46,998 nt of DNA, taken from Zygnema circumcarinatum (Eukaryota > Streptophyta > Zygnematophyceae > Zygnematales > Zygnemataceae). This document shows positions 1 through 11,310 of this stretch, in pieces. A program made the position numbers and the translations under genes. The stretch spans positions 2,705,700 through 2,752,697 of the forward strand of contig CM074804.1 of assembly GCA_037447605.1 (NCBI GenBank), in the 5' to 3' direction. Under the pieces are notes generated by a model. It was not told the origin of the DNA and did no database searches. It saw only the letters and a list, made by a program, of their open reading frames with translations. How positions within the stretch are numbered: the stretch's first letter is position 1; each line of letters starts with the position of its first letter.

Positions 1-412
1 GCTAAAGTTCTTCTAAGAAACCACTACTGGATTAGCTCCCCTAATGCTGGGGGGAGGTGTGGAAAGAGACTCCATGTGGAGCGTTGTAACTTCCTTCTTT
101 CTATGTAAGCCACAGTTCCGTGAAGTAAGTCGAATCACTACACCAAAGTGGATCCCTCGTGCCTCAAGATCTACCCAAAGCAAGGCCACGTTCGCAGGTC
201 CACTCTCCGGGTTCACCACGAGTTCGGCCAACTGAGAAGCGCCACCTGGCAGCCCAAAAATATCGAAATGGAAATGGCCACCTTGAACCCGCAAAAGGAC
301 AGATCCGACCGACGGGCGCCGGCGCTCGGCAGGGTTCAAGACGCCCCGCAAAGGGCCGCTTTACTCCGAAGACACCCCTCTTCAAACGGCCGTCCCCGGC
401 CGAATTCTCCGG
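1..412. other. 5' flank of GR-RBP copy 1, no gene seen
   Basis: No coding region is supported here. The last part, from about 330, is weakly similar to the sequence before the second GR-RBP copy (about 3880-3950), so the left edge of the duplicated unit lies near here. Open frames in the stretch have no recognisable protein features. Confidence 0.5.
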
Positions 413-420
413 AACCCTAA
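413..420 (+). promoter_or_regulatory. telo-box-like motif upstream of GR-RBP copy 1
   Basis: The motif AACCCTAA lies 128 bases before the start codon. It is kept in copy 2 at 3952-3959 within a longer conserved stretch. Telo-boxes of this form are known in plant promoters of translation and RNA-related genes. A role here is inferred from position and conservation only. Confidence 0.4.
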
Positions 421-547
421 TTCTGACGAGCGGGCGAGAGAGGGGAGAAAGGGAGAGAGTAGAAGCGACAAAGAGAGGGAGCGACAAAGAGAGGAGGGAG
501 TGGGAGAGAGAGAGATAGAGGCGTGGATAGAGGGAGAGGGTTGAGCC

Positions 548-2446
548 ATGGCATTTCTGCAACAGCTGGGGGGGTCCCTGAGGAGGGCGGCGACGGGAGG
601 AGGAATGCAGGGCGCACTGGCGCCTGCGCTGATGAGCTTCCAGCGCGCCATGTCCGGCTCCAAGCTCTTCATCGGAGGTCAGAAAACGGGGGCAGAGCCC
701 AGGATTTAGGGTTAGGGCCGGGCTGACTGTAGGGCTTGTATGAGATTTATGGAGGTTGTAGGTGATCCTGGAATATGGCTGCGGTGGCGAGTGGGGTTTC
801 ATGAATTGAATGAAGGAAGATGGCGGGAGGGAGGGGAGGAGGAGCTATGGGAGAGAGCGGGAGAGGTGGGAGCGGGGAACTAGGAAAGAGAAAGTGGGGG
901 AGGGAGAGGGGGAGAGAAGAGGGAGCGAGGGGCGGTGGAGAGGTGAGGAGAACGGAGGGAAGGGAGAAGGGGGAGAGAGAGGAGGGAAAGAGAATGGGAG
1001 GGAGAGGGGGAAGGAGAGAGGGCGAGAGTCGGAGGGAAGTAGGGAGGGGTGACGTAACTGGGGGGGGAAGGGAGAGTAGAAGGACAAGAGGTGAGGAGAG
1101 GGAAGGTCTGGAAGCTATGAGTATGTTGTGGATATTGCTGACGACTTCGCGGTTTGTTGTAATGGTTTAGGGCTGTCGTGGGAGACGGACGAGCAGACCC
1201 TTAAGGACGCGTTTTCTTCCTTTGGAGAAGTGGAAGAAGGTTCGAATATGCAGCAGCAGGCAGTGATGTTGCGTGTGTGATGCATCGCTTGAGCGTGGTT
1301 GCCCTGTTACACACTTTTGTTCCGCGTTTCTTTGCACCAAATTGCAGCATTTAGTTGTAATTGGAGCTGTAACACGATTGATATTTTTGCATTATGATAG
1401 CACTATCATTTTGACTGTACCACAATAACTTTTCCCCCTCTTTCTCTCTCGTCCTCTCTCACTTTCCCCACCTCTCTCTCTCTCTCTCACTCACTCTTGT
1501 AACGTCATTGTTTAACATTTTGGTTCCTTTTTTTTTGTGATTGAATAATTTCGCCGACAGCACTTTTCAGATTCCCCTGAATGTTTTTTTCTTTAGGCTG
1601 GAATTTGGATCTTTTATGAATGCTCGTTGCTTTCAATTCCGCGTATGCATTCTAATTTTCCTAAATTCAGATAAATTAGAACTCTTTGGGGATTTAGCTG
1701 CCGCATTTTTCCTTTCCGGCCCCTTTTCCTTAGAGTTCTTGGTGTCACTTTCTCGATTTGTTAACAAATAGATTTTTCTTTTCCCTCGCTTCCACTTTGC
1801 GGGCCAACAGTGAAAATTGTTTTCGATCGCGCCACCGGAAGGTCCCGGGGCTTCGGATTCGTCGGTTTCTCTAATAGCGAATCTGCGAGTGCTGCCATGC
1901 AACAGATGGACGGCCGAGTATGTAATTAATTAATTAATTAGAAAACTAATATATCTGAATATGTATTTTCTCATGCATAATTACATTTGTACTATGTTTC
2001 CATTTCTTTTCACCAGTTTCTCCTTCTTGTTCGTTTTTGCAATTCGTTTCTGATAAGCTACTGCGTAGTTGCACGCTGTATGCATCGGATTTTGCTTCCG
2101 TTTGTTCGAATTGGGCTGTCGAAAGGAGTAATGTAAATTTTTCGTAATGATTCAGCTTGTGTGTCATTTAAAGTATGGTAGTATTTAATTCTTTATGTTG
2201 TCAATGTTCGTGTTCTCACAGGATCTGGCTGGAAGGACTATCCGAGTCGACTTCGCTTCGGAGAGAGCGGACGGAAACTCTCCGCGCGGAGGGAGAGGAG
2301 GGGGAGGTGCATATGGGGGAGGAGGATATGGAGGGGGATATGGAGGGAGAGGTGGTGGGAGAGGAGGATCCCGAGGGGGCTATCGTGGAGGAGGGGGAGG
2401 TTATGGGGGAGAGAGCAGTGGAGGATATGGGGGAGGGGGCTACTAG
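548..2446 (+). CDS. glycine-rich RNA-binding protein with organelle presequence, copy 1
   Basis: Four exons, 548-677, 1171-1239, 1811-1917 and 2222-2446, join in frame with GT-AG introns to give 176 residues. Residues 1-38 form an Arg/Ala/Leu-rich extension without acidic residues that looks like a mitochondrial presequence (starts MAFLQQLGGSLRRAA). One RRM follows, with RNP2 LFIGGL at 40-45 and RNP1 RGFGFVGF at 79-86. From about residue 122 the tail is Gly-rich with GGY and RGG repeats and ends in GGY. This is the layout of plant mitochondrial GR-RBPs, which bind RNA and act in organelle transcript processing or editing and cold response. The start at 548 is the only one giving the presequence and is conserved in copy 2. 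Intron 1 has a GA-rich block at 800-1110. A near-identical paralogue lies 3.5 kb downstream. Confidence 0.93.
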
Positions 2447-4084
2447 AGAGCCTTGTCTGTCCTATGTGTTGGGAGGGAGGTGTGATGTTGGAGCAGAGAG
2501 AGAGGAGGGTGAAATTGGAAGGGAGAGAGAGGGAGAGAGAGGAGGGGTGAGGGCTAGATAGCTGGACTTTGCGAAATGGGGGTGTTAAGAGGGAGAGGAT
2601 TTGGCTGCTGTTTTGTTGACGGTTTAAGAGGAAGACTTGTTGACTGATGGTAGAGCAGAAAATTTTATAAGAGGGAAGGGACAGAGGGAGAAGTCAGAGA
2701 GTGGGGGAGAGATCAAGAGATCGAGAAAGAAAGACGGAGAGGGAGGGAGAGAGCGCGCGACATGCAGAGGCTGAGACAGAGTGAGAAAAAGAGGTGGAGA
2801 ATGTACCTGGCAACATGTTTGGTATAGATAGGCCATGGCGGATATATCGGTCGACGTTGTTATTTCTGACATTGGAGGGGACGTGAAAATCCGATCCGTA
2901 AGGTGCTCTCGGTCTAACGGAGCAGCATATTATGGAGATGGGTGTAGGGTTTAGAGTTTCAGGAGCACCTTCATCTCTATAAGCTGGCGACGGCCTCCTG
3001 TTTAGCCGGAGAAATTATTTTTTGCCGCCATTCATTTTCTAATAGGACTGTCCGGTTGTCTCGTTTCCTTTCTCTGTCGTGTTGTTCAGCGGAATCCGCG
3101 TATTTGCAGATCCGTCAGTCACTGACATCTAAACTTTAAACCTTTTTAAACCCCCTCACTTTTCATAAGGAACTAAACTGTCGCACACGACGCATATGTC
3201 GTTTCACAACTTGCAAGTGACGGCGCGTGTGCGATGCGAGGCAGAGGTCGAGGCGGTGCTGCGCCGCACTTCTGCGCCCGTCGGGCGGTGCGTTCCACAT
3301 TGTGCGACGCGCGTGCCCTGTCTGGAGGGCCGTCAGGTTCACGTGTGCAATCGCGCATTCGAGGCGAAGTGAGGCACACCTCACTTAGGCGTCACAGTGC
3401 CACGTGATCCTCGCTGTGGGATACAAGTCAAGTCCATAGTCAATACAAGTCACACGATGGGGATCGTTGGCACTCGGAAACATTCCAAAGTTTAGACGGT
3501 GTCTAATTATGAAATAGTATAGCCCAGACTGATTTCTCACTTGTGAAGAAGCCTGGCCTGGACGCAATCCTAATTTATCGCTAGTGTTTTGAGTTTAAAT
3601 ATATTCAGGCCTATTCTAATCTAAACATACCAAAAATTGAGAGCTTTACAATTTAACTGGCCCAGACGAATGGTCCTGGCCGGTGTGCCATCGAATGTGA
3701 GGTACAGTAAACGAAAATGGCATTGAACTCACGATGGCGAGGCATCACATGTACATGAACAAAAGCAGCATGGGGAACCACGAGGGACTGGTCGCAAAGG
3801 ACCATGTGAAGGGTTGGCTCGGATCCCCCAATTGGCGCACAGTGTTTGGCCAGTTCTAGGCGATGATTCCGACCAATGATAGGCGCCCCCCAAAAGGCCT
3901 TCTCCCGCCAAGTCTACTTCTCTTGCGGCCGTTCTCGGCCGAACTCTCCTGAACCCTAATTCTGACGAGCGGGCGAGCTAGAAAGAAAGAGAGGGGAGCG
4001 AGGGAGAGAGAAGGAAGTGACAAAGAGGGGAAGGGAGTGGGAGAGTGAGAGATAGAGACGTAGATAGGGGGAGAGGGTTGAGCC
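2447..4084. other. inter-copy region of the GR-RBP tandem duplication
   Basis: No further gene is seen. The stretch holds the GA-rich 3' flank of copy 1 (2450-2800), a highly conserved block at 2860-2981, a CpG-rich part at 3200-3400, and the upstream region of copy 2 (about 3890-4084). It matches 5781-7010 in order, with indels, so the duplication includes about 1.4 kb of 3' flank as well as the gene. Confidence 0.7.
2860..2981 (+). promoter_or_regulatory. conserved non-coding block downstream of GR-RBP copy 1
   Basis: This block and its partner at 6170-6290 differ at only about two positions over roughly 120 bases. Neighbouring duplicated non-coding sequence carries many substitutions and indels. 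It has no convincing reading frame. It could be a 3' UTR element or an unrecognised small RNA gene. Function is not known. Confidence 0.4.
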
Positions 4085-5780
4085 ATGGCGTTTCTGCAGC
4101 AGCTGGGGGGCTCCCTGAGGAGGGCGGCGGCAGGAGGAGGAATGCAGGGCGCGCTGGCGCCCGCGCTGATGAGCTTCCAGCGCGCCATGTCCGGCTCCAA
4201 GCTCTTCATCGGAGGTCAGGAAAGGGGGCAGAGTTCAGGATTTAGGGTTAGGGACGGGCTGGCTGTAGAGCTTGTATGAGATTTATGGAGGTTGTAGGCG
4301 ATCCTGGAATATGGCTGGGGTGGCGAGTGGGGTTTCATGAATTGAATGAAGGGAGATGGAGGAAGGAGAGGAGGGGCTGTGGGAGAGTGGGGGAGGGGTG
4401 GGAGCGGGGAACTAGGAAAGAGAAATTGGGGGAAGGAGAGGGGGAGAGAAGAGGGTACGAGGGGCGGTAGAGACGTGAGGAGAACGGGGGGAGAGTGGGT
4501 AGGGAGAAGGGGGAGAGAGAGGAGTGGAAGAGAAGGGGAGGGAGGGGGGGAAGCAGAGAGGGCGAGAGTGGGAGGGAAGTAGGGAGGGGTGACGTAACTG
4601 GGGGGGGAATGAAGAGTAGAAGGACAAGAGGTGAGGAGAGGGAAGGATTGGAAGCTGTGAGTATGTTGTTGATATTGCTGACGTCGTCGTGGTTTGTTGT
4701 AATGGTTTAGGGCTGGCTTGGGAGATGGACGAGCAGACCCTAAAGGACGCGTTTTCGTCCTTTGGAGAAGTGGAAGAAGGTTCGAATATGCATCAGCAGG
4801 CAGTGATGTTGCGAGTGTGATGCATCGCTTGAGCGTGGTTGCCCTATTACGCACTTTTGTTCCCCGTTTCTTTGGATCAAATTGCAGCTTTTAGTATTTA
4901 TTGGAGCTATAACACGATTGATATTTTTGCATTATGATAGCAATATCATTTTGACTGTACCCTCCTACCTTTTCCCCTTCTTTCTCTCTCTCCCTCTCTC
5001 TCCTTCCCCACCCCTCTCTCTCTCCCACTCACTCTTGAAACGTCATTGTTTAACATTTTGGTTCCTTTTTTTTGTGATTGAATAATTTCGCGGACAGCAC
5101 GTGTCAGATCCCCCCGAGTGTTTTTTGCTTTAGGCTGGAATTTGGAACTTTTATGACTGCCGTTGCTTTCAATTCTGCGTATGCACTCTAATTTTCTTAA
5201 ATTCAGATAAATTAGAACTCTTTGGGGATTTAGCTGCCGCATTTGTTCTTTCCGCCCCATTTTCCTTAGAGTTCTTGTGTCGCTTTTTTTATTTGATAAC
5301 AAATAGATTTTTCTTTTCCCTCGCTTCCTTTTGGGGCCAACAGTGAATATTGTTTTCGATCGAGAGACCGGAAGGTCCCGGGGCTTCGGATTCGTCGGTT
5401 TCTCTAATAGCGAATCCGCGAGTGCTGCCATGCAACAGATGGACGGCCGAGTATGTAATTAAAAAATAATTAATATATCTGAATATTTTTTTGTAATGTT
5501 TCAGCTTGTGTGTTGTTTAAAGTATCGTAGTATTTAATTCTTCATGTTGTTAATGTTCGTGTTCTCACAGGATCTGGGTGGAAGGACTATCCGAGTCGAC
5601 TACGCTACGGAGAGAGCGGACGGAAACTCGCGAGGGAGAGGAGGGGGAGGTGCATATGGGGGAGGAGGATATGGAGGGAGAGGTGGTGGGGGAGGAGGGT
5701 ACCGAGGGGGCTATCGTGGAGGATGGGGAGGAGGTTATGGGGGAGAGAGCGATGGAGGATATGGGGGAGGGGGCTACTAG
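4085..5780 (+). CDS. glycine-rich RNA-binding protein with organelle presequence, copy 2
   Basis: Exons 4085-4214, 4711-4779, 5344-5450 and 5571-5780 give 171 residues, using the same splice positions and phases as copy 1. The presequence differs from copy 1 at residue 16 (Thr in copy 1, Ala here). RNP2 and RNP1 are identical. Changes include S46A and T49M after RNP2, K68N and A74E before RNP1, and F113Y. The Gly-rich tail is five residues shorter with altered repeat order. Intron 3 is 120 bases against 304 in copy 1, by a deletion of about 180 bases. Both copies keep open frames and splice sites, so both are probably functional. An AACCCTAA motif lies upstream at 3952-3959. Confidence 0.93.
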
Positions 5781-7977
5781 GGAGCCTCGTCTGTCCTTTG
5801 TATTGGGAGGGAGGTGTGATGTTGGAGCAGAGAGAGAGGGAGAGAGAGGAGGGGTGAGGGCTAGATAGCTGGACTCTGCAAAATGGAGGTGTTGAGAAGG
5901 AGAGGAGTTGGCTGCTGTTTTGTTGACGGTTTAAGAGGAAGACTTGTTGACTGGTGGTAGAGCAAAAAATTTTAGAAGAGTGAAGGGACAGAGGGAGAAG
6001 TTAGAGAAGTGGGGAGTGATCAAGAGATCGAGAGAGAAAGAAAGACGGAGAGGGAGGGAGAGAGAGAGCGACAGAGAGAGGCTGAGAGTGAGAAAGAGAA
6101 AAAGAGGTGAAGAATGTACCTGGCAACATGTATGGTATAGATAGGCCATGGCGGGTATATCGGTCGACGTTATTTCTGACATTGGAGGGGACGTGAAAAT
6201 CCGATCCTTAAGGTGCTCTCGGTCTAACGGAGCAGCATATTATGGAGATGGGTGTAGGGTTTAGGGTTTCAGGAGCACCTTCATCTCTATGAGCTGGCGG
6301 GAGAGATTATTTTTTGCCGCGATTCATTTTCTAATAGGACTGTCCGGTTGTCTCGTTTCCTTTCTCTGTCGTGTTGTTCTGCGGAATCCGTTTACATGCT
6401 GGTCCGTCAGTCTCTGACATCTAAACTTCAGCGAGAATGTCGTTTTGAACCCCCTCACTTTTCACAAGGAAGCAAACTGTCACACACGACGCATATGTCT
6501 GTTTACGCGCGATGCGAGGCAGAGGTCGAGGCGGTTCCGAGCCGCTCTTTTGCGCCCACCGGGCGGTGCATTGCACGGAGTGCGACGCGCGTGCTCTGTC
6601 TTTAGTGTCGTCAGGTTCGTTCACGTCTGCAATCGCACATTCGAGGCTCCTCGCTTTGCGACAGTCACGCGATGTGTGCCTTGTGTTCAGTCACACGACG
6701 GGGATCGTTGGCACTCGGAAACATTTTAAAATCTGGACGGTGTCTAATTATGAAATAGTATAGCCCAGACAGCTTTCTCACTTATGAAGTAGCCTGGCCT
6801 GGACGCAATCCTAATTTATCGCTAGTGTTTTGGACTGAAAAATATTGACGACTGTACTAATATAACCATACAAAAAATCGAGAGCTTCGCAATTTAACTG
6901 GCCCAGACGAATGGTGTTTTCTTGCCGGTGTGCCATCGAATGTGAAGGTTGGTTCGGATCCCCCAATTGGCGCACAGTATTTTGATGATTCCGACCATTG
7001 ATGGGCGGAATGACCAATCATCGGCAATGGTTGGAACCATTGGATGCCAATAGTTGCCAACCATTGGAATGGTTGCGAACGGGCAATAGCTGGCCGTCCG
7101 ATGGCTGGCCAACGGTTGCCGATCCAAGCAAGGGTCGGTGGATCGGCGGTTGAACATAAACCCGCGCCCAACTCGTCGCCATGATCCATCCGCCCTGCGG
7201 TGACCAGCGACCGGCTCACAAGGGACAGGAAAGCAGAGAACAAAGCCGGTCGTGATGTCAGGAGCGGAGGGTCATGACCCCCGGTCATGAGATTTACTTT
7301 TATCCACCAACCCCATGCATAAATCGTCATCACCAGTCCGAATCACAGTTAAACAGAAACAGATGAGGAAGATCAAGAGCCAGAGAGGGAGGGGAGGGGA
7401 GGGAGTGCGGAAGGGGGAGGGAGGGAGGGGAAGGGGAATGGGGTGGGAAGGGAGAGAGAGCGAGAGCGAAAAATCGAAGGGGCCAACATTGGGCTCATAA
7501 TTGTATATACTGAAAACGTTCCCGGCATCTCTCTACCCCTCTTTCTCTCTCTCCCTTAAATGAACGAATGAATGGCAATATAGGACAAGTCGCACCTTCC
7601 TACCTCCTACTGCAAGTCAATGAATCCTTCCAGATGAAAAGAACAGAAGTCGCTAGCCCTCCCCACCCCGTAACTTGCTATCCACAATTTAGCCGACATT
7701 TAAGCCAAGCTGCTGACAAGCAAACTGGTCTCCATTTTGATCCAAATTAATTTCAATGCGGGTCCTCCTCCCCCCTTCCCCCCCCCTTTAAGGGGAAGGC
7801 CTTATTTCGTTATCGACCCTTTTTCTTCTCCAAAGCCTACTGCAACATGCTGCAACGCCGAACATTTTCCCTCTTCCTTTCCCCCCCCCCACCATCCCCC
7901 TCCACCACCAGAAACCTCTCCCCCTCAACTCTCCCACTCCCTCTCGCCCTCCCCCGCTCTCCCTCCCTCTCCCTCCC
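5781..7977. other. 3' flank of GR-RBP copy 2 and 3' flank of XTH, no gene seen
   Basis: From 5781 to about 7010 this repeats the flank of copy 1, including the conserved block at 6170-6290. From 6983 to 7135 it holds imperfect copies of CAATGGTTG in both orientations. From 7375 to 7480 there is a GA-rich tract. The rest, up to the XTH stop codon, has no recognisable gene. The two genes converge across this stretch. Confidence 0.6.
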
Positions 7978-10396
7978 TCATGCATACGCATCCGCAGCTG
8001 GCCACCCGTCGATCCCCTTCACCCACGGTCTCGCCAGCCTGTGATCTCTCTCTCCCTCTCCCCTCCCTCTCTCCCTCCCTCCCGGCAGACTCAGCAGCTT
8101 CCTCTGCCCCATCTTCTTCCTCTCCCTCTGCTCCTTCTCCTCCTTCATCTTCCTCAGCATATCTTTCTGCTCTTCTGTCTTATGCAGCAACCCTATTCCA
8201 TACCTCAGCCTCCATGGGTCCACCTGCCAGTCATACGAGCGGTAGTGGTTTTCCGCATGTTTCAGCAGCGCCGCCTCCTTGCCCCTGAACCCCGCGTCCC
8301 AGCTCGCAATAAAATCCTTTTTAGCGCAAAAAGGAGCTTCCGGGGTTTCTATGTGCCTCCAGTAGCAGCCCTGAATGTAAAGGTCCCTGAACGCCGAATA
8401 GAACGGCTCTTCGTTCCAGTCAATGGGGACTTTGCCCCCCAGAGTGGCCCAGCTGGAAGCTTCCCAGATGCTTCCCATCAGGAACATTGGGAGGTTCGGG
8501 AACGTGCCCGACAAGTTCGGATTTTTTTCCTCCCTAATCGGAATGCCATCTATGAGCCACCTGCAAATAAAAAAAGAATCACCATCACCAGAAAACCCTA
8601 ATCGTTACTACAAACCGGCAAAAATACAACATGAGAGACGACATTTATAAGTGATGCAAATTGCTAATTCTCGCAACACCTTTTCATTACTACAGGAGGG
8701 CGAAAAATCCCTCTCAGAAAAGGGCAAAAACGCAAGGATTACGCGTTGACTTACACAATGTGGTCCCAGTTGAGGTGTATGGAGTACTCATGAAAGTCGG
8801 CGCCCGGGTCAAACCACAACTGATGGCGCTGCTCGTGGTCTCCAATCCCTCCCGCGTACCAGTTCGTTTGAACAACGATCCCGGCAGAAGTCGTGTTTCC
8901 CAACATCTCAAAGTCAATCTCATCATGCAAGTCAACGCCCTGTTCTGTCCACTTCTGGTCCCATGCCGACATCAGCTGCAAAAGGACAGAATAACAGAGG
9001 TTGACATACATTGACTTTGACTTTTGGCATTGGTTCTGCAAGTTCGGGGCAGCTGCTAGCTAACCGGAGAGAGAGGGAACGAGGGAAATCGGGCAGGAGA
9101 ATACAATGGAAAAGTAACGGGAAACGGGTAACAAAGGATTTTAAAACGTACGTAAAATGCAGTAATCACGCCTGCAGAAAATCCGGATGGAAGTTTAAGT
9201 TTTCCACCAAACCGGCCATGGAACATGGGGTTCTTTGAGGAGAATCCCGAACCTGCCAACCGGCGAGAACGCATGTGAACGGAAATTCGGTTACATGGAT
9301 ATCACTTCGATTCGGGCACAGATTCAGTTAGGTGACATCTTTTTAAAAACAGAGACGGCCCACTTTCAGCCCTACTGGCTTACATTGCTCAGGAAAATGC
9401 GGCTTAAGGTGCTCAGTAGAAAGCTTTTTGGCCAGTTTGAAAATTTCCTTCATTGGGGGACTTAGGGGTTTCAGGGTTGCAAGTAAAGTTGTCTCCAGTT
9501 GTCTTTAACTTTCAGTCTCGAATAAGTTAAGCCCAATTGTTTCTCCGGCCCCGCTAATAATCACTTTTGTTGGCGAGGAGCAAGTAAAAGTTACTGATAT
9601 AAAAAAAAAGGGAAGGCTTTTTTTGCGCAAAAAAAGATAAATGGTGCCGCCGAATTGCCCACACAATCCTTCCACACCCCAAACCTCTCTTTCTCTCTAC
9701 ATCTCTCCCCTAAAACTTTCCTCTCCCTCTCTCCAATTTCTCCCTCCCGCTCCTCTTTCTCTCTCTAACCTATTCTCATCTTCCTAATTAGATCACATCC
9801 CTCACTCTGCCTCTCCCCTCAGAATCATCTCTTTCCTTCCTCCCTCCCTCCCTTTCTCCCCCTCCCTCTCGCTTGTCACCCTCCCCTCAATCCACTCACC
9901 TCCCTTTTCCTCCCACCCCTTTCAACCCACCCTCTCCACCCCTTTACACCTTCCCTCTCTCATTCTCTCCCCTTTATCCTCTCCCCTGCTCCCCCTCTTT
10001 ACCCAAGTCCCACCTTTCCCCCTTTCCCTTTCCTTCCTCCCCATCTCCCTTTCCCTCCCTCTCCTACTTCCCCTCTCTAGGCCTCTTCCTACCTTCCCCC
10101 CCTTCCCCTCTCCCTCCCCCCATTTCCCGCTCTCGGCTCCCTCCCCTAATCCCCCCTCCACCCCCCTTCAAGCCCCACAGCGACGCAGCATTACCTGAGC
10201 GCCGCGTGAGCTTGAGCGCGATGATGTCCTCGTCCTCGCCCCAGCGCTCGGGCTCGCCCGTGGTCCACGAGAAGATGAAGTTCTTGTCGAAGTCGTCCGC
10301 CCGCGCCCTCCCCCTCCCCCTCCCCCCCAGCGCGAGCAGCGCCGCGCACCACAGCGCCGCCCGCACCCGCACCCGCGCCGCTCCGGTGGGCCCCAT
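7978..10396 (-). CDS. xyloglucan endotransglucosylase/hydrolase (GH16, XTH)
   Basis: Four exons on the - strand, 10396-10195, 9252-9152, 8975-8755 and 8560-7978, join in frame to give 368 residues. Residues 1-33 resemble a signal peptide with a hydrophobic core (AALWCAALLAL), followed by DDFDKNF, the usual mature XTH start. The catalytic motif HDEIDFEMLG is at 118-127, with nucleophile E120 and acid/base E124. The N-glycosylation site NTT follows at 128-130, as in most XTHs. Further family marks are QTNWYAGG, LWFDPGADFHEY, PIREEKN and GSIWEASSWAT. XTHs cut xyloglucan and rejoin or hydrolyse it in the wall. After the core, a Cys-poor XET_C-like part runs into a highly charged Lys/Glu/Arg tail of about 60 residues that is not typical. 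The 3' end may therefore contain an unrecognised intron. Intron 1 carries a long purine-rich block in the sense strand. Confidence 0.9.
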
Positions 10397-11310
10397 TCCC
10401 CGGAGCGCCACGGCAGGAGGGAGGGCGAGGGCGAAAGGGAGAGGGAGAGGGAGTGGGAGAGGGAGGGGGAGAGGGAGAGGTAGTGGTAAGGAGAGGGAGA
10501 GGGAGGGCGGGAGAGCGGCGGTGTCAGCGGACCTACTTCCGAATGCGCAGTGCCGTACACTCAGGGCGTTTGAAAATGTACGGACCGACGGTGCCGTACA
10601 GACAATGTGAACGGAGGCCAAGTACTGTACGGCCTCTAGTGTACGGACGGCGCAGCGAGGGCCCGCGCGCGTTTGAATGCGCGAGGACGGACGCGGCCAT
10701 GGCCCGCACGTGCGGGGGAGCGGGACGTGACGTGACATGACCGCTTCGAGGCTAATCTGCCACGCGGTGGCGCAGAAGAAATGCCACGTGGCAGCGCGCC
10801 TGTCAGCGTCAGCCGGCTGTTCCCGCCCGGGCCAATGGAGCCCATGACACGTGTCACGCCTGACCACGGGCAAAAAATAAAGTACCCTCATCAGCGGACA
10901 GCCAATGGGGGGCCTCCATCACGTGACGCGAAGAATTTTGGCGCTTTCTGGGCTTTAAAGCCACCCGGCGGACACTAAATGTAAATTTTTCCGGACGGCG
11001 GGCATTGGCCGCCCGCCGGTCGACCGTTGGGGAGTGTAGTGTACGGCACTGTGATACGACACGGAAAATGCGGTTCGTCTTCCGGCGCACGCCGAGCACG
11101 TGACGGCCAGTTGCGGGCGTGGAACTGTCGAGCGTGACAGCGGACGTGATGACGTCATCTGTAGAAAGAGGCCGTACAAGCAAGGCAGATCTTATGCATA
11201 GCGACAAAAATGTCAAATGTCGGTGCGGCGCCAGAAAGCGCTGGAAGGTCGTGTCAGGCGGAAGGATTTTCTGTACAGATCCGTGAGAACGTGCCACGTG
11301 TCACACGGAG
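10397..11310. promoter_or_regulatory. XTH upstream region with dense G-box/CRE palindromes
   Basis: Within about 600 bases there are palindromic or core ACGT elements at 10703-10716 (CCCGCACGTGCGGG), 10783-10792 (GCCACGTGGC), 10845-10856 (TGACACGTGTCA), 10919-10926 (TCACGTGA), 11097-11102 (CACGTG), 11149-11158 (ATGACGTCAT) and 11294-11301. CCAAT boxes lie near 10831 and 10903. These are binding sites for plant bZIP and bHLH factors, so stress or light control of XTH is a reasonable inference. No clear TATA box was found. Confidence 0.6.

Noticed and set aside
7737-8601. Overlapping + strand open frames over the XTH gene
   Set aside because: They are antisense to XTH exon 4 and low-complexity Pro/Ser-rich; the - strand has clear GH16 motifs and splice sites.
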